This document shows, in pieces, positions 17,730 through 27,926 of a stretch of 64,000 nucleotides of DNA. Where the stretch lies: assembly GCF_014522265.1 (NCBI RefSeq), contig NZ_CP017024.1, forward strand, positions 2,950,001 to 3,014,000, given 5' to 3'. The DNA comes from Pseudomonas oryzihabitans. Lineage in GTDB: Bacteria; Pseudomonadota; Gammaproteobacteria; Pseudomonadales; Pseudomonadaceae. The position numbers were made by a program, and so were the translations under genes. The notes under the pieces are model-generated. The model saw only the letters and a list, made by a program, of their open reading frames with translations. It did not search any database and was not told where the DNA came from. Every line of letters begins with the position of its first letter. The first letter of the stretch is position 1.

Positions 17730-18923
17730 ATCAAGCCGATTTTCAGCAAAAGCCCGGCGCTGGGCATTCGTCTGCTGATCCTGGCCGCCCTTTCGGTGGG
17801 TGTCATGGTCACCGACGCGCGCTTCGACTACCTGAAACCGGTACGCAGCGAACTGGCGCTGGTCCTCTCGCCCCTCTATGAGGTGGCGGGTTTTCCCCTG
17901 CGCGCCTGGGAAGGCGTCAGCGACCAGTTTTCCAGCCGCACCGAACTGATGGCGGAAAACGAGCGGCTCAAGGCCGAGCAACTGCTGCTGCAGCGCCGTC
18001 TGCAGAAACTCGCCGCCCTCACCGAGCAGAACGTGCGCCTGCGCGAGCTGCTCAATTCCGCCGCTCTGGTGGACGACAAGGTGCTGGTCGGCGAACTGAT
18101 CGGCGTCGACCCCAATCCTTATACTCACCGCATCATCATCGATAAGGGCGCGAAGGACGGCGTCTTCGTCGGCCAGCCGGTGCTCGACGCCAGCGGCCTG
18201 ATGGGCCAGGTGGTGGAGGTGATGCCCTATTCGGCGCGGGTGCTGCTGCTCACCGACGTGACCCACAGCATTCCGGTGCAGGTCAATCGCAACGGCCTGC
18301 GCGCCATCGCCGTCGGCACCGGCAATCCCGAGCGGCTGGAACTGCGCTATGTGGCCGACACCGCCGACATCAAGGAAGGCGACCTGCTGGTGAGTTCCGG
18401 CCTGGGCCAGCGCTTCCCGGCGGGCTATCCGGTGGCCACCGTCTCCAAGGTGATCCACGACTCGGGGCAACCCTTCGCCGTGGTGCGCGCCATTCCCACC
18501 GCCAAGCTCAATCGCAGTCGTTACATGCTGCTGGTGTTCAGCGATACCCGCACACCCGAGCAGCGCGCCAACGACGCCGCCGAGGCCCAGGAGGCCGCCG
18601 ATCGCCACGCGGCCCAGCGCCCGGCCGCGCCGGCGAATCCGCCGCCGGCGGCCGCCAATGTCACGCCGGCGCCCGGCACCGGTAGTCGCAGCGCGACGCC
18701 GGCCAAGCCGCCCGCGGGCCAGGGCAGCAGCTCGGCCCATCCCGCCACGCCGACCAAGCCACCCGCGAACGCGAGCGGCAGCGCGGCGCATCCGGCGACA
18801 CCGGCCAAGCCGCCGGCGCAGGGCGCGACCGCCACGCCGAGCCATCCGGCCGCTAACGCCGCTCAACCGCAGCGCCGGGTCCAGCAACCCGCGCCGGAAC
18901 TGCCGGACGAGGGTGATCGTTGA
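17730..18923 (+). CDS. mreC: Rod shape-determining protein MreC, probable ATC start
   Basis: 397-residue periplasmic scaffold of the elongasome. The N-terminal sequence KPIFSKSPALGIRLLI matches the recalled E. coli MreC start (KPIFSRGPSLQIRLIL), and the codon at the initiator-Met position is ATC, eight bases after a GAGGA ribosome site. No ATG, GTG or TTG lies in frame between the mreB stop and GTG 17796. Starting at that GTG would delete half of the membrane anchor. After the anchor come a coiled coil (about 70-110) and the beta-barrel domain, with IDKGAKDGVFVGQPV. The C-terminal tail is Ala/Pro/Lys-rich with 17-residue repeats. The alternative is a sequencing error. Confidence 0.85.
   Translation: MKPIFSKSPALGIRLLILAALSVGVMVTDARFDYLKPVRSELALVLSPLYEVAGFPLRAWEGVSDQFSSRTELMAENERLKAEQLLLQRRLQKLAALTEQNVRLRELLNSAALVDDKVLVGELIGVDPNPYTHRIIIDKGAKDGVFVGQPVLDASGLMGQVVEVMPYSARVLLLTDVTHSIPVQVNRNGLRAIAVGTGNPERLELRYVADTADIKEGDLLVSSGLGQRFPAGYPVATVSKVIHDSGQPFAVVRAIPTAKLNRSRYMLLVFSDTRTPEQRANDAAEAQEAADRHAAQRPAAPANPPPAAANVTPAPGTGSRSATPAKPPAGQGSSSAHPATPTKPPANASGSAAHPATPAKPPAQGATATPSHPAANAAQPQRRVQQPAPELPDEGDR
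18691..18870 (+). repeat. 17-residue Pro/Ala/Lys repeats in the MreC tail
   Basis: The MreC C-terminus holds three ATPxKPPA units; the last two are spaced 17 residues apart with AHP in front of each. The encoded tail is disordered and basic-proline rich. Tails of this type vary strongly in length between MreC proteins, so this is probably a flexible periplasmic extension that expands by slippage. Confidence 0.6.
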
Positions 18924-19411
18924 TGGCTTTGCGCATCGGCCACAACGGGTGGGTGATCTGGCTCACCCTGTTGGTCGGGTTGCTGCTGTCCGTCGTGCCC
19001 ATGCCCGAGTTCATGGAGATCGGCCGGCCGCTGTGGCTGGCGATGCTGCTGACCTTCTGGACCCTGACCCTGCCGCACCGTGTCGGCCTGTTCACCGCCT
19101 GGACGATGGGCATCGCCGAAGACGTGCTCTACGGCAACCTGCTGGGCCAGACCGCCCTGGTGCTGAGCCTGGTGGTCTTTCTGGTGCGCTCCCTGGCGCA
19201 GCGACTGCGGGCCTTTCCCATCTGGCAGCAGAGCTTCGTGCTGCTGGTGGTCTACGGCATCGCCCAATTGCTGGCGCTGTGGCTCAACGCCCTGGCCGGC
19301 AGCCGGCCACCGACCCTGGTGTTTCTCACCCCCTCGCTGGTCAGCGCGCTGCTCTGGCCGTGGATCTACCTGCTGCTCCGCGGGCTGCGCCTCAGATTCG
19401 GCGTCAACTAA
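18923..19411 (+). CDS. mreD: Rod shape-determining protein MreD
   Basis: 162-residue inner-membrane protein with five or so hydrophobic segments and the MreD feature WTLTLPHRVGLFTAWTMGI, followed by DVLYGNLLGQTAL. The ATG overlaps the TGA stop of mreC by one base (TGATG), implying translational coupling. Length fits the family. Together with MreC it links cytoplasmic MreB to the periplasmic peptidoglycan synthases. Confidence 0.94.
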   Translation: MALRIGHNGWVIWLTLLVGLLLSVVPMPEFMEIGRPLWLAMLLTFWTLTLPHRVGLFTAWTMGIAEDVLYGNLLGQTALVLSLVVFLVRSLAQRLRAFPIWQQSFVLLVVYGIAQLLALWLNALAGSRPPTLVFLTPSLVSALLWPWIYLLLRGLRLRFGVN

Positions 19412-19474
19412 GCTGGTTTCACCTGCAACAGGCTGGCATTCTCCCGTCATCCCCCCGCCGTCTGGTTGTTGTCG

Positions 19475-20062
19475 ATGTCCCAGCTCTACCTCGCCTCCGC
19501 TTCGCCCCGCCGCGCCGAACTGCTCGAACAGATCGGCGTGGCCTTCCAGAAGGTCGTCGCAACGGTGGACGAAACCCCGCATCCGGGGGAGGCGGCGGAC
19601 GCCTATGTCGAACGCCTGGCGCGGGCCAAGGCAGCCATGGGCCGACAGGTGCTGGGCGGTGCCTCCGCCGGCTGCGTGCTGGGCGCCGATACCTGTGTGG
19701 TGCTCGATGACCAGCTGCTCGGCAAACCCCGGGATCGCGCCGACGCCCTGGCCATGCTCGCCGCTCTCAGCGGACGCCGGCACCGGGTGGTGACCGGCGT
19801 CGCCGTCGCCGATGGCGAGCGCTGCCTGAGTCGCGTGGTGTCCGCCGAGGTGGAATTCCGCCCCCTGGCGCCCGGCGAGGCCGAACGCTACTGGGACACC
19901 GGCGAGCCGGCCGACAAGGCCGGCAGCTACGCCATCCAGGGCGCCGGCGCGGTCTTCGTGCGCGGCCTGACGGGTAGTTACAGCGCCGTGGTAGGGCTGC
20001 CGCTGTGCGAGACCGCGGAACTGCTGAGCGCTTTCGCCATCCCTTGTTGGCGGTCTGTCTGA
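19475..20062 (+). CDS. maf: Maf/YhdE-type nucleoside triphosphate pyrophosphatase
   Basis: 195 residues. The start [20 protein letters not shown] carries the Maf signature SxSPRRxELL, followed by [18 protein letters not shown] (the catalytic Asp region) and [14 protein letters not shown]. YhdE-type Maf proteins hydrolyse dTTP, UTP and modified pyrimidine nucleotides. Position between mreD and rng is the same as E. coli yhdE, supporting that subtype over YceF. A TTG three codons upstream is possible, but the ATG gives the family N-terminus. Confidence 0.94.
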   Translation: MSQLYLASASPRRAELLEQIGVAFQKVVATVDETPHPGEAADAYVERLARAKAAMGRQVLGGASAGCVLGADTCVVLDDQLLGKPRDRADALAMLAALSGRRHRVVTGVAVADGERCLSRVVSAEVEFRPLAPGEAERYWDTGEPADKAGSYAIQGAGAVFVRGLTGSYSAVVGLPLCETAELLSAFAIPCWRSV

Positions 20063-20138
20063 CGGCCGAATATCCCGTGCTGAGGCGCCTGGCGCCACGG
20101 TCCCCTTTCTGCCCTTCCACGTTGTCCAAGAGTCCTCC

Positions 20139-21593
20139 ATGAGCGAAGAGATCCTCATCAACATCACTCCCATGGAGTCCCGTGTCGCCGTCGTGGAAAA
20201 CGGTGTGCTGCAGGAGGTGCACGTCGAGCGCACCCTGAGACGCGGCATCGTCGGCAACATCTATCGCGGGCGGGTGGTGCGGGTGCTGCCGGGCATGCAG
20301 GCGGCCTTCATCGACATCGGCCTGGCGCGGGCGGCCTTCATCCATGCCGCCGAGATCTCCCAGCGCGAGGGTGCGGCGGTGGAAAGCATCAACGCCCTGG
20401 TACGCGAGGGCCAGACGCTGGTGGTGCAGGTCACCAAGGATCCCATAGGCACCAAGGGCGCCCGCCTCACCACCCACCTGTCGATTCCCTCGCGCTACCT
20501 GGTCTACATGCCGCGTACCTCCCACGTCGGCATCTCGCTGAAGATCGAGGACGAAGCCGAGCGCGAGCGGCTCAAGGCGATCATGGCGCGCTGCGTGGAG
20601 AGCGAGGGCATCGAGCACGAGGGCGGCTTCATCCTGCGCACCGCCGCCGAGGCGGCGCGCGAAGAAGACATCCTCGCCGACATCCGCTACCTGCGACGGC
20701 TCTGGCAGCAGATTTCCGGCAACCTCCAGGGACCGACGCCGGTGCCCATCTACGAAGACCTGACCCTGGCCCTGCGCGCCCTGCGCGATCTGGTCGGGAC
20801 GCGCACGGAAAAGATCCGCGTCGACAGTCGCGAGAATTTCCAGCGCATCGGCCAGTTCGTCGAGGAGCTGATGCCTGAGGTGGCGACGCGGCTGGAGCAC
20901 TATCCGGGCGAGCGGCCGATCTTCGACCTCTATGGCGTGGAAGACGAGATCCAGAAGGCCCTGGAGCGCAAGGTGCTGCTCAAGTCCGGTGGCTATCTGG
21001 TGATCGACCCCACCGAGGCCATGACCACCATCGATGTCAACACCGGCGCCTTCGTCGGCCATCGCAATCTGGAAGAGACCATCTTCAAGACCAATCTGGA
21101 GGCGGCCACCGCCATCGCCCGCCAGCTGCGGCTGCGCAATCTCGGCGGCATCATCATCATCGACTTCATCGACATGGAAGACGAAGAGCACCAGCGCCAG
21201 GTGATCCGTACCCTGGAAAAGCAGCTCGAACGCGACCATGCCAAGACCAACATCATCGGCATCACCGAACTGGGCCTCTTGCAGATGACCCGCAAGCGCA
21301 CCCGCGAGAGCCTGTCCCAGGTGCTCTGCGAGCCCTGCGCCAACTGCCAGGGGCGCGGCATCCTGCGCACCGCCGAGACCATCTGCTACGAGATCTTCCG
21401 CGAGATCCTGCGCGAGGCGCGGGCCTACCAGGCCAATTCCTACCTGGTGCTGGCCAACCAGAAGGTGGTGGATCGGCTGCTGGACGAGGAATCGGGCAAC
21501 GTCGCCGATCTCGAGGCCTTTATCGGCCGCACCGTCAAATTCCAGGTCGAGACCATGTATTCCCAGGAGCAGTACGATGTCGTGCTGCTCTAG
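20139..21593 (+). CDS. rng: Ribonuclease G
   Basis: 484 residues, standard for RNase G (CafA), the 5'-end-dependent endoribonuclease that matures the 16S rRNA 5' end. It opens MSEEILINITPMESRVAVVE. The S1 domain (about 38-120) includes GNIYRGRVVRVLPGMQAAFI. The catalytic DNase I-like region has the metal-binding acidic residues in TTIDVNTGAFVG and IIIIDFIDMED. The zinc-link motif CEPCANCQGRG is intact. The gene lies 76 bp after maf, and its stop is 9 bp before the yhdP-like gene. Confidence 0.97.
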   Translation: MSEEILINITPMESRVAVVENGVLQEVHVERTLRRGIVGNIYRGRVVRVLPGMQAAFIDIGLARAAFIHAAEISQREGAAVESINALVREGQTLVVQVTKDPIGTKGARLTTHLSIPSRYLVYMPRTSHVGISLKIEDEAERERLKAIMARCVESEGIEHEGGFILRTAAEAAREEDILADIRYLRRLWQQISGNLQGPTPVPIYEDLTLALRALRDLVGTRTEKIRVDSRENFQRIGQFVEELMPEVATRLEHYPGERPIFDLYGVEDEIQKALERKVLLKSGGYLVIDPTEAMTTIDVNTGAFVGHRNLEETIFKTNLEAATAIARQLRLRNLGGIIIIDFIDMEDEEHQRQVIRTLEKQLERDHAKTNIIGITELGLLQMTRKRTRESLSQVLCEPCANCQGRGILRTAETICYEIFREILREARAYQANSYLVLANQKVVDRLLDEESGNVADLEAFIGRTVKFQVETMYSQEQYDVVLL

Positions 21594-21602
21594 GTCCGGG
21601 TC

Positions 21603-24600
21603 TTGATATCCCTGCTCAAACGCGGCGCGCTGGGTCTGGCGCTGCTGGTGCTCGTCCTGTTGACGCTCTACCTCGGCCTGGGGCGGTTGCTCATGCCCTG
21701 GGTCGGCGAATACCGCAACGAAGTCGAGTCGCGCGCTGCGGCGGCGCTCGGCGAGCCGGTGCGCCTGGGCCGACTCGAAGGACGCTGGGCCCGCTGGAAT
21801 CCGGTGCTGATCCTGCGCGATCTGTCTCTGGGACGCGGCGAGGGCATGGTGCAGCTGGATCATCTCCAGGTGGTGCCGGATGTCTTCGGCAGCCTCTGGC
21901 ATCGCCAACTGCGACTCAAGTCCGTGCAGGTTGATGGCGTCCATCTGGTCCTGCAGGAGGACGCCCAAGGGCACTGGCAATTGCGCGGCCTGCCGCCGCG
22001 AGCGCCGGATGCCAAGCCCTTCGATCCGGGTCCGCTGCTCGATGGCCTGGCGCGTCTGGGGCATGCCAGTCTGCTGGACAGCCAGCTCAGCCTGATTCCC
22101 CAGCAGGGTTCGCCGGTAACCCTGAGGTACGCCGAGGCCAGTCTGTCCAGGCAGCTCAGTGGCGCCTTGGAACTGGCGACCCGTTTCCGGCTGCCCGACG
22201 GTGGCACGGTAGCGGCGCACTTCACCGCCATGCCGCGTCCCGAAGACTGGCGTGCCAGCACCGTCGAAGGCTATCTCAGCCTGCCCGCCAGCGATTGGTC
22301 CCGCTGGGTGCCGGCGGCCCTGACCCGGCAGTGGCAACTGCGGCGTGTCCAGGCGGCAGGCGAGCTCTGGTTCGCCTGGGCCGAAGGTCGACTGGAGCGC
22401 TCCCACCTGCGGCTGAAGGCGGATGAATTGACGCTCGCCTACGCCGATCATCCGCCGGTGCGCCTGCAGGCCCTGACCCTGGACGCCGACCAGCAGGCCG
22501 GCGACGCCAGCCAGTACCGTGGGGCCCTGGCGCTTAAGGCCCAGCTCGACGGCAAGCCGCTGGAGGCCCGCTATGGCCTGGGCTATGACAGCACCGCCCA
22601 GCACCTGCAGGTGCGCGGCGACCAGCTGGATCTCAGGCAGGCCGCCAGGCTGGCGCGGGACCTGGCGCCCCTGCCGGCACCGGTTGCCCAGGCGCTCCAG
22701 GCCCTGGCGCCCCATGGCCAGCTGCGCAACCTCAATGCCGACTTCTATCCGCAGAAGCCGCTGCGCGAGCGCCTTTCCTATGCAGCCAACCTGGATCGCG
22801 TGGGCTTTGCCGCCTATCACGGTGCCCCGTCCGCCGAGGGCGTCACCGGCAGCCTGAGCGGTAGCCTGGGCGGTGGCGAATTGCGTCTGGATACCACCGA
22901 CTTCATGCTGCACCTGAGCGATCTCTTTCCCGAACCCTGGCGCTATCGCACCGCCAGGGCGCGGCTGACCTGGAGTCTCGACGACCAGCGCTTCACCCTG
23001 GGCAGTGCCCTGATGCAGGTCACCGGCCCGGAAGGCGCTGCCAGTGGCGACATGCATATCCAGCTCGGCTTGCATCCCGAGGTGGACAGCTACATGGACC
23101 TGCGCGTCGGCCTCAAGGATGGCGACGCCAGCTACACCCGCAAGTACCTGCCGACCAAACTGCCGGCCACGGATTTCAGCCCGGAGCTGGCCCAGTGGCT
23201 GAGCACCGCCATCGTCGGCGGCCGCATCGACGAAGGCATCTACCAGTACCAGGGATCGCTGCGCCACGGCTCGCCGGCGCACTCGCGCACCATGAGTCTG
23301 TTCTTCCGGGTGCACGACGCCCAGTTGGCCTATCAGCCTGGCTGGCCCGCCCTGCGCGAGGCGCGCGGCGATGTCTTCATCGAAAGCGATGGGGTCAAGG
23401 TGCAGGTCCCCGAAGGACGCATCCTCGACACCCGGGTCAGGGACGTCGAGGCGCGCATTCCGCTGCTGCACGATGGCAGCGCGCCGCACCTGCGGCTCAG
23501 CGCGCGACTCGACAGCAGCGTGCGCGATGGACTGAAGATCCTCCAGGAAACGCCGCTGCCGACCGCCAAGGTCTTTGCCGGCTGGAAGGGCGAGGGCGCG
23601 CTCGCCAACAGCAGCCTGAACCTGGACATCCCCCTGGCCAAGGGGCAGCCACCGGTGGTGGTGGTCGAGCTGACGCCGGACAAGGCGCGCCTGGAACTGG
23701 CCGATCCCCCGCTGACCCTCACCGAGCTGCGCGGCACCTTCCGCTACGACACCCGCAGCGGCCTCAGTGCCCCCGACATCCAGGCGCGGGTCTTCGACCA
23801 GCCCATTCGCGGTCAGGCGCTGGCCGAGGGCAAACCCGACGATCCGCGCACCCGGCTGGTGGTGGACGGCCGGGTCGACGTCGACCAGCTGGCGCGCTGG
23901 CTGGGCAGCGAAGGACGACCCATCCCGGCGCGTGGCCTGCTCGGCTATCGCCTCGGCCTGACCCTGGCCGAGCACAGCGAACTGGCGGTCACCTCGGATC
24001 TGCGCGGGGTGGCCATCGATCTGCCGGCGCCCTTCGGCAAGAATGCCGACGAGGCACGTGACGGCTTCTTCAGCCTGGCGCTCAACGACGGCGAGCGGCG
24101 GGTGGAGGCGACCTACAAGGGCCTCGCCGATGCCGTGCTGCTGCTCGATCCCAAGGCCATCGCCAAGGGCCGCGGCGAGATCGTGCTGGGCGGCGGCACC
24201 GCCAATCTGCCCACCGCCGCCGGCTACGACCTGCGCGGGCAACTGGCGGAATTCGACCTGGCTGCCTGGCAGGACATCTACCAGCGCTATGGCAAGGCGG
24301 GGAGCGGCGGCAGTGCAGGGCAGGGCGGTGGCAACACCCTGGATGTCTCCAGCCTCGGGCGGGGCGATCTCAACTTCGGGCGCTTCCTGGCCTTCGGGCA
24401 ACAGATCGACAACCTGCGCCTCACCTATGAACCCCAGGGCAGTGCCTGGCAACTCGGCCTGGCCAGCCAGACCATCGCCGGCCAGGTGCGCATCCCGCGC
24501 CAGACCGGCCAGCCGATCGACATCAACCTGCAGCACCTGCGCATCCCCCAGACGCCGGCGGACCCCTCGGTGGAAAGCGAGGCGCCGCGCCCCGATCCGC

Positions 24601-25436
24601 TGGCCGACGTCGATCCGCGCAGCCTGCCGGCGCTGAATCTGGTCATCGATCGCCTGGAGCTGGGCGGCCGTCTGGTGGGTGCCCAGCGCCTGCAGCTCAG
24701 GCCTTCGCCCTCAGGCGCCAACTTCAACGCCCTGGATCTCGACCTGCGGGGCCTCAAGGTGCAGGGCGCGCTGCGCTGGGAAGGTGCGCCGGGCGCGACC
24801 CACAGCTACTACCAGGGCCGCCTCGCCGGCGGCAATATCGCCGATATCCTGCTGGGCTGGAATTTCGCCTCCAGCGTCACCAGTCGCGATTTCCGCCTGG
24901 ATGCCCGGGTCGACTGGCCCGGCTCGCCAGCCTATGTCGCCCTGGCCCGCCTCAATGGCAGCCTCGATGCCCGCTTCAATGACGGCCAGTTGCGCCAGGT
25001 GGAAGGCACGGCCTCGGCGCTGCGCATCTTCGGTCTGCTCAATTTCGAATCCATCCGCCGCCGCCTGCGGCTGGATTTCTCCGATCTGTTCGGCAAGGGC
25101 CTGAGCTACGACAGCATCACCGGGGTGCTCGACGCCCAGCAGGGGGCCTTCCGCACCCGCAAGCCCATCAGCCTCAGCGGGCCGGGTGCCGAGATGAGTC
25201 TGCAGGGCCTGCTGGACATGGCCAGCAACCGGGTCGATGCCAACCTCAAGGTGGGGCTGCCGGTCAGCAACTCCCTGCCGCTGGCCGCGCTGATCGCCGG
25301 GGCACCGGCCATCGGTGGCGCGCTGTTCATCGTCGATCGACTGATCGGCGATCGCATCACGCGCATGGCCAGCATCAACTACCACATCGAAGGCCCCTGG
25401 CAGAATCCGACCATGACCACGGGCAAGCGCGATTGA
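21603..25436 (+). CDS. yhdP: YhdP family AsmA-like envelope protein
   Basis: 1277 residues, the size of YhdP (TIGR02099). These bridge-like AsmA proteins help carry phospholipids from the inner to the outer membrane. An N-terminal membrane anchor (GALGLALLVLVLLTLYLGL, about residues 8-26) precedes repeating beta-rich segments of an elongated periplasmic groove, and the C-terminal block runs from about residue 1030 onward, with FNALDLDLRGLKVQGALRW... given here by FNALDLD and WPGSP. The start is TTG, 9 bp after rng, with only a weak ribosome site. Later in-frame starts would remove the anchor. Confidence 0.92.
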   Translation: MISLLKRGALGLALLVLVLLTLYLGLGRLLMPWVGEYRNEVESRAAAALGEPVRLGRLEGRWARWNPVLILRDLSLGRGEGMVQLDHLQVVPDVFGSLWHRQLRLKSVQVDGVHLVLQEDAQGHWQLRGLPPRAPDAKPFDPGPLLDGLARLGHASLLDSQLSLIPQQGSPVTLRYAEASLSRQLSGALELATRFRLPDGGTVAAHFTAMPRPEDWRASTVEGYLSLPASDWSRWVPAALTRQWQLRRVQAAGELWFAWAEGRLERSHLRLKADELTLAYADHPPVRLQALTLDADQQAGDASQYRGALALKAQLDGKPLEARYGLGYDSTAQHLQVRGDQLDLRQAARLARDLAPLPAPVAQALQALAPHGQLRNLNADFYPQKPLRERLSYAANLDRVGFAAYHGAPSAEGVTGSLSGSLGGGELRLDTTDFMLHLSDLFPEPWRYRTARARLTWSLDDQRFTLGSALMQVTGPEGAASGDMHIQLGLHPEVDSYMDLRVGLKDGDASYTRKYLPTKLPATDFSPELAQWLSTAIVGGRIDEGIYQYQGSLRHGSPAHSRTMSLFFRVHDAQLAYQPGWPALREARGDVFIESDGVKVQVPEGRILDTRVRDVEARIPLLHDGSAPHLRLSARLDSSVRDGLKILQETPLPTAKVFAGWKGEGALANSSLNLDIPLAKGQPPVVVVELTPDKARLELADPPLTLTELRGTFRYDTRSGLSAPDIQARVFDQPIRGQALAEGKPDDPRTRLVVDGRVDVDQLARWLGSEGRPIPARGLLGYRLGLTLAEHSELAVTSDLRGVAIDLPAPFGKNADEARDGFFSLALNDGERRVEATYKGLADAVLLLDPKAIAKGRGEIVLGGGTANLPTAAGYDLRGQLAEFDLAAWQDIYQRYGKAGSGGSAGQGGGNTLDVSSLGRGDLNFGRFLAFGQQIDNLRLTYEPQGSAWQLGLASQTIAGQVRIPRQTGQPIDINLQHLRIPQTPADPSVESEAPRPDPLADVDPRSLPALNLVIDRLELGGRLVGAQRLQLRPSPSGANFNALDLDLRGLKVQGALRWEGAPGATHSYYQGRLAGGNIADILLGWNFASSVTSRDFRLDARVDWPGSPAYVALARLNGSLDARFNDGQLRQVEGTASALRIFGLLNFESIRRRLRLDFSDLFGKGLSYDSITGVLDAQQGAFRTRKPISLSGPGAEMSLQGLLDMASNRVDANLKVGLPVSNSLPLAALIAGAPAIGGALFIVDRLIGDRITRMASINYHIEGPWQNPTMTTGKRD

Positions 25437-25494
25437 GCATTGCCCTGCGGCCGCACCGCTGCTTAGGATGGACGCTCCCTTCTGGAGTGCCTGC

Positions 25495-26334
25495 ATGTCC
25501 ATAGCCATCCTGCAGATGGTCAGCGGCCCCGCGGTGGCGGCCAATCTGCGCGCCGCCGAGCGACTGCTCGAACGCGCTGCCGGAGCGGGCGCGCGCCTGG
25601 CGGTGCTGCCGGAAAACTTCGTCGCCATCGGCCATCCGGCCCCCGCCGAGCTGGCGCGGGCCGAGGCGCTGGGGCAGGGCGAGATCCTGCCCTGGCTCTC
25701 CAGTCGGGCGCGCGAACTGGGGCTCTGGTTGCTCGCCGGTACCCTGCCGCTGCTGCCCGACGGTGCCACCGAGGGCAAGCCGTGTGCCTGTTCGCTGCTG
25801 TTCGACGACCAAGGTCGCCGCGTCGCCCGCTATGACAAGCTGCACCTCTTCGATGCCGACGTCAGCGACAGCCAGGGCAGCTATCGGGAATCCGACCACT
25901 ATGCCGCCGGTGAGACCCTCACGGTGGTGGATACCCCGGTCGGCCGCCTGGGCCTGAGCGTCTGCTACGACCTGCGCTTTCCCGAACTCTACAGCGCCCT
26001 GCGCGCTGCCGGTGCGGAGCTGATCAGTGCCCCCTCGGCCTTTACCGTGCCCACCGGCCAGGCCCATTGGGAGCTGCTGCTGCGCGCCCGGGCGGTGGAG
26101 ACCCACAGCTACCTGCTGGGCGCTGCCCAGGGCGGTGTCCACGCCAATGGCCGCACGACTTGGGGCCACGCCATGGCCGTGGATCCCTGGGGCGAGGTGC
26201 TTGCCGTCCAGGCCAGCGGCGAGGCCGTGCTGCTCATCGAGCGCGATGCCGAGCGCCAGGCCCAATTGCGCCAGCGAATGCCCGTCACCCAGCACCGCCG
26301 CTTCCTGCCGGCGCGCCTGGCCGAACGGCAATGA
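25495..26334 (+). CDS. Carbon-nitrogen hydrolase, Nit/deaminated-glutathione amidase type
   Basis: 279-residue nitrilase-superfamily amidase. The catalytic triad is visible: Glu in LAVLPENFVAIG, Lys in RYDKLHLFDADV and Cys in GLSVCYDLRFPELY. LHLFDADVSDSQGSYRES is characteristic of the Nit1 branch, which removes deaminated glutathione, a metabolite-repair role. The ATG reading MSIAILQMVSGP has GGAG upstream and is preferred over an ATG nine codons earlier. Position between yhdP and tldD is the usual one in Pseudomonas. Confidence 0.9.
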   Translation: MSIAILQMVSGPAVAANLRAAERLLERAAGAGARLAVLPENFVAIGHPAPAELARAEALGQGEILPWLSSRARELGLWLLAGTLPLLPDGATEGKPCACSLLFDDQGRRVARYDKLHLFDADVSDSQGSYRESDHYAAGETLTVVDTPVGRLGLSVCYDLRFPELYSALRAAGAELISAPSAFTVPTGQAHWELLLRARAVETHSYLLGAAQGGVHANGRTTWGHAMAVDPWGEVLAVQASGEAVLLIERDAERQAQLRQRMPVTQHRRFLPARLAERQ

Positions 26335-26445
26335 CGGCCATTGGTCTTTTGCATCAGGGCCCCGAGACTTCCGCGAGTAGGCTAGAGGCCAGGTCGCGAC
26401 CCTTTCATCGTTCCGACGCCCCTGGTGGCGTCGTCTGGAGTTTCC

Positions 26446-27891
26446 ATGAGTGATTACCTGAATAGCGTCGGCTCGGCCCTGCTGGGCCCCGGCGGACTCG
26501 CGGTGGACGATCTGCAACCCGTGCTGCAGCGTCTGGCCGGACCCGGCATCGACGCCGCCGACCTGTATTTCCAGAGCATCGTCTCTGAGTCCTGGCTGCT
26601 GGAAGACGGCATCGTCAAGGAAGGCGGCTTCCACCTCGACCAGGGCGTCGGGGTGCGGGCGCTGTCCGGCGAGAAGACCGGTTTCGCCTACAGCAACGCC
26701 ATTACCGGCGAGGCCCTGGATCTGGCCGCCCAGGCCGCGCGTTCCATCTCCCGCAGCGGTGCCGAAGGCCAGGTCCAGGCGTTTCGCGCGGTGGAGCCGG
26801 CGCAGCGGCTCTATGGCCAGGACAATCCCCTCGAAGTGCTGGATCGCGCCACCAAGGTCACCTTCCTGAAGCAGCTGGACGAGGCGACCCGCGCCCTGGA
26901 TCCGCGCATCCAGCAGGTCACCATCAGCCTGGCCGGGGTCTGGGAGCGCACCCTGGTGGCCGCGGTCGACGGCACCCTCGCTGCCGACGTACGCCCGCTG
27001 GTCCGCCTGGGCGTCAGTGTCATCGTCGAGCAGAACGGCCGCCGCGAGCGCGGCAACAGCGGCGGCGGCGGTCGCTGCGACTACCGCTATTTCCAGCGTG
27101 ACGACCGCGCCCTGGGCTATGCCCGCGAAGCGGTGCGCCAGGCGCTGGTCAATCTCGAAGCCACCGCGGCCCCGGCGGGCACCCTGCCGGTGGTGCTGGG
27201 GGCCGGCTGGTCCGGCGTGCTGCTGCACGAGGCGGTCGGCCATGGCCTGGAAGGCGACTTCAACCGCAAGGGCAGCTCCAACTACAGCGGCCAGCTCGGT
27301 CGCCAGGTGGCGTCCTCGCTGTGCACCATCGTCGACGACGGTACCCTGCCGGATCGTCGCGGCTCCCTGTCCATCGACGACGAGGGCACGCCCAGCGGCT
27401 ACAACGTGCTGATCGAGAACGGCATCCTCAAGGGCTACATGCAGGACAAGCTCAACGCCCGGCTGATGGGCGTGGCGCCCACCGGCAACGGTCGCCGCGA
27501 ATCCTATGCGCACCTGCCCATGCCGCGCATGACCAACACCTACATGCTGGCCGGCCAGAGCGATCCGGCCGAGATCATCGCCTCGGTGGAGAAGGGCATC
27601 TATTGCGCCAGCCTGGGCGGCGGTCAGGTGGACATCACCAGCGGCAAGTTCGTCTTCACCACCAACGAGGCCTATCTGATCGAGAACGGCAAGCTCGGTC
27701 GCCCGGTGAAGGGCGCCACCCTGATCGGCAACGGCCCCGAGGTCATGAATCGGGTGTCCATGGTCGGCAACGACCTGGCGCTGGATGCGGGGGTAGGGAC
27801 CTGCGGCAAGGACGGCCAGTCACTGCCGGTGGGCGTGGGTCAGCCGACCCTGAAGATCGATGCCATCACCGTGGGCGGCACCGGCGCCTGA
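26446..27891 (+). CDS. tldD: Metalloprotease TldD
   Basis: 481-residue catalytic subunit of the TldD/TldE (PmbA) heterodimer, a zinc protease that degrades unfolded peptides such as microcin precursors and CcdA. The zinc motif [12 protein letters not shown] (HExxxH) is present. Other conserved blocks are [11 protein letters not shown] and [17 protein letters not shown]. The ATG is preceded by TGGAGT. Its partner pmbA lies downstream beyond the oppositely oriented darP gene, so the pair is not in one operon here. Confidence 0.95.
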   Translation: MSDYLNSVGSALLGPGGLAVDDLQPVLQRLAGPGIDAADLYFQSIVSESWLLEDGIVKEGGFHLDQGVGVRALSGEKTGFAYSNAITGEALDLAAQAARSISRSGAEGQVQAFRAVEPAQRLYGQDNPLEVLDRATKVTFLKQLDEATRALDPRIQQVTISLAGVWERTLVAAVDGTLAADVRPLVRLGVSVIVEQNGRRERGNSGGGGRCDYRYFQRDDRALGYAREAVRQALVNLEATAAPAGTLPVVLGAGWSGVLLHEAVGHGLEGDFNRKGSSNYSGQLGRQVASSLCTIVDDGTLPDRRGSLSIDDEGTPSGYNVLIENGILKGYMQDKLNARLMGVAPTGNGRRESYAHLPMPRMTNTYMLAGQSDPAEIIASVEKGIYCASLGGGQVDITSGKFVFTTNEAYLIENGKLGRPVKGATLIGNGPEVMNRVSMVGNDLALDAGVGTCGKDGQSLPVGVGQPTLKIDAITVGGTGA

Positions 27892-27926
27892 TGCAGGCGC
27901 CGGCCGTGGCCATCGCGGACAGGGAC

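Noticed and set aside
17796-17798. GTG as the true mreC start
   Set aside because: It would remove about half of the membrane anchor and the residues that match the E. coli N-terminus.
19767-24536. 1589-codon open frame on the minus strand across maf, rng and yhdP
   Set aside because: GC-rich antisense shadow. The plus strand encodes three clear families with motifs, and the minus translation has no recognisable domain.
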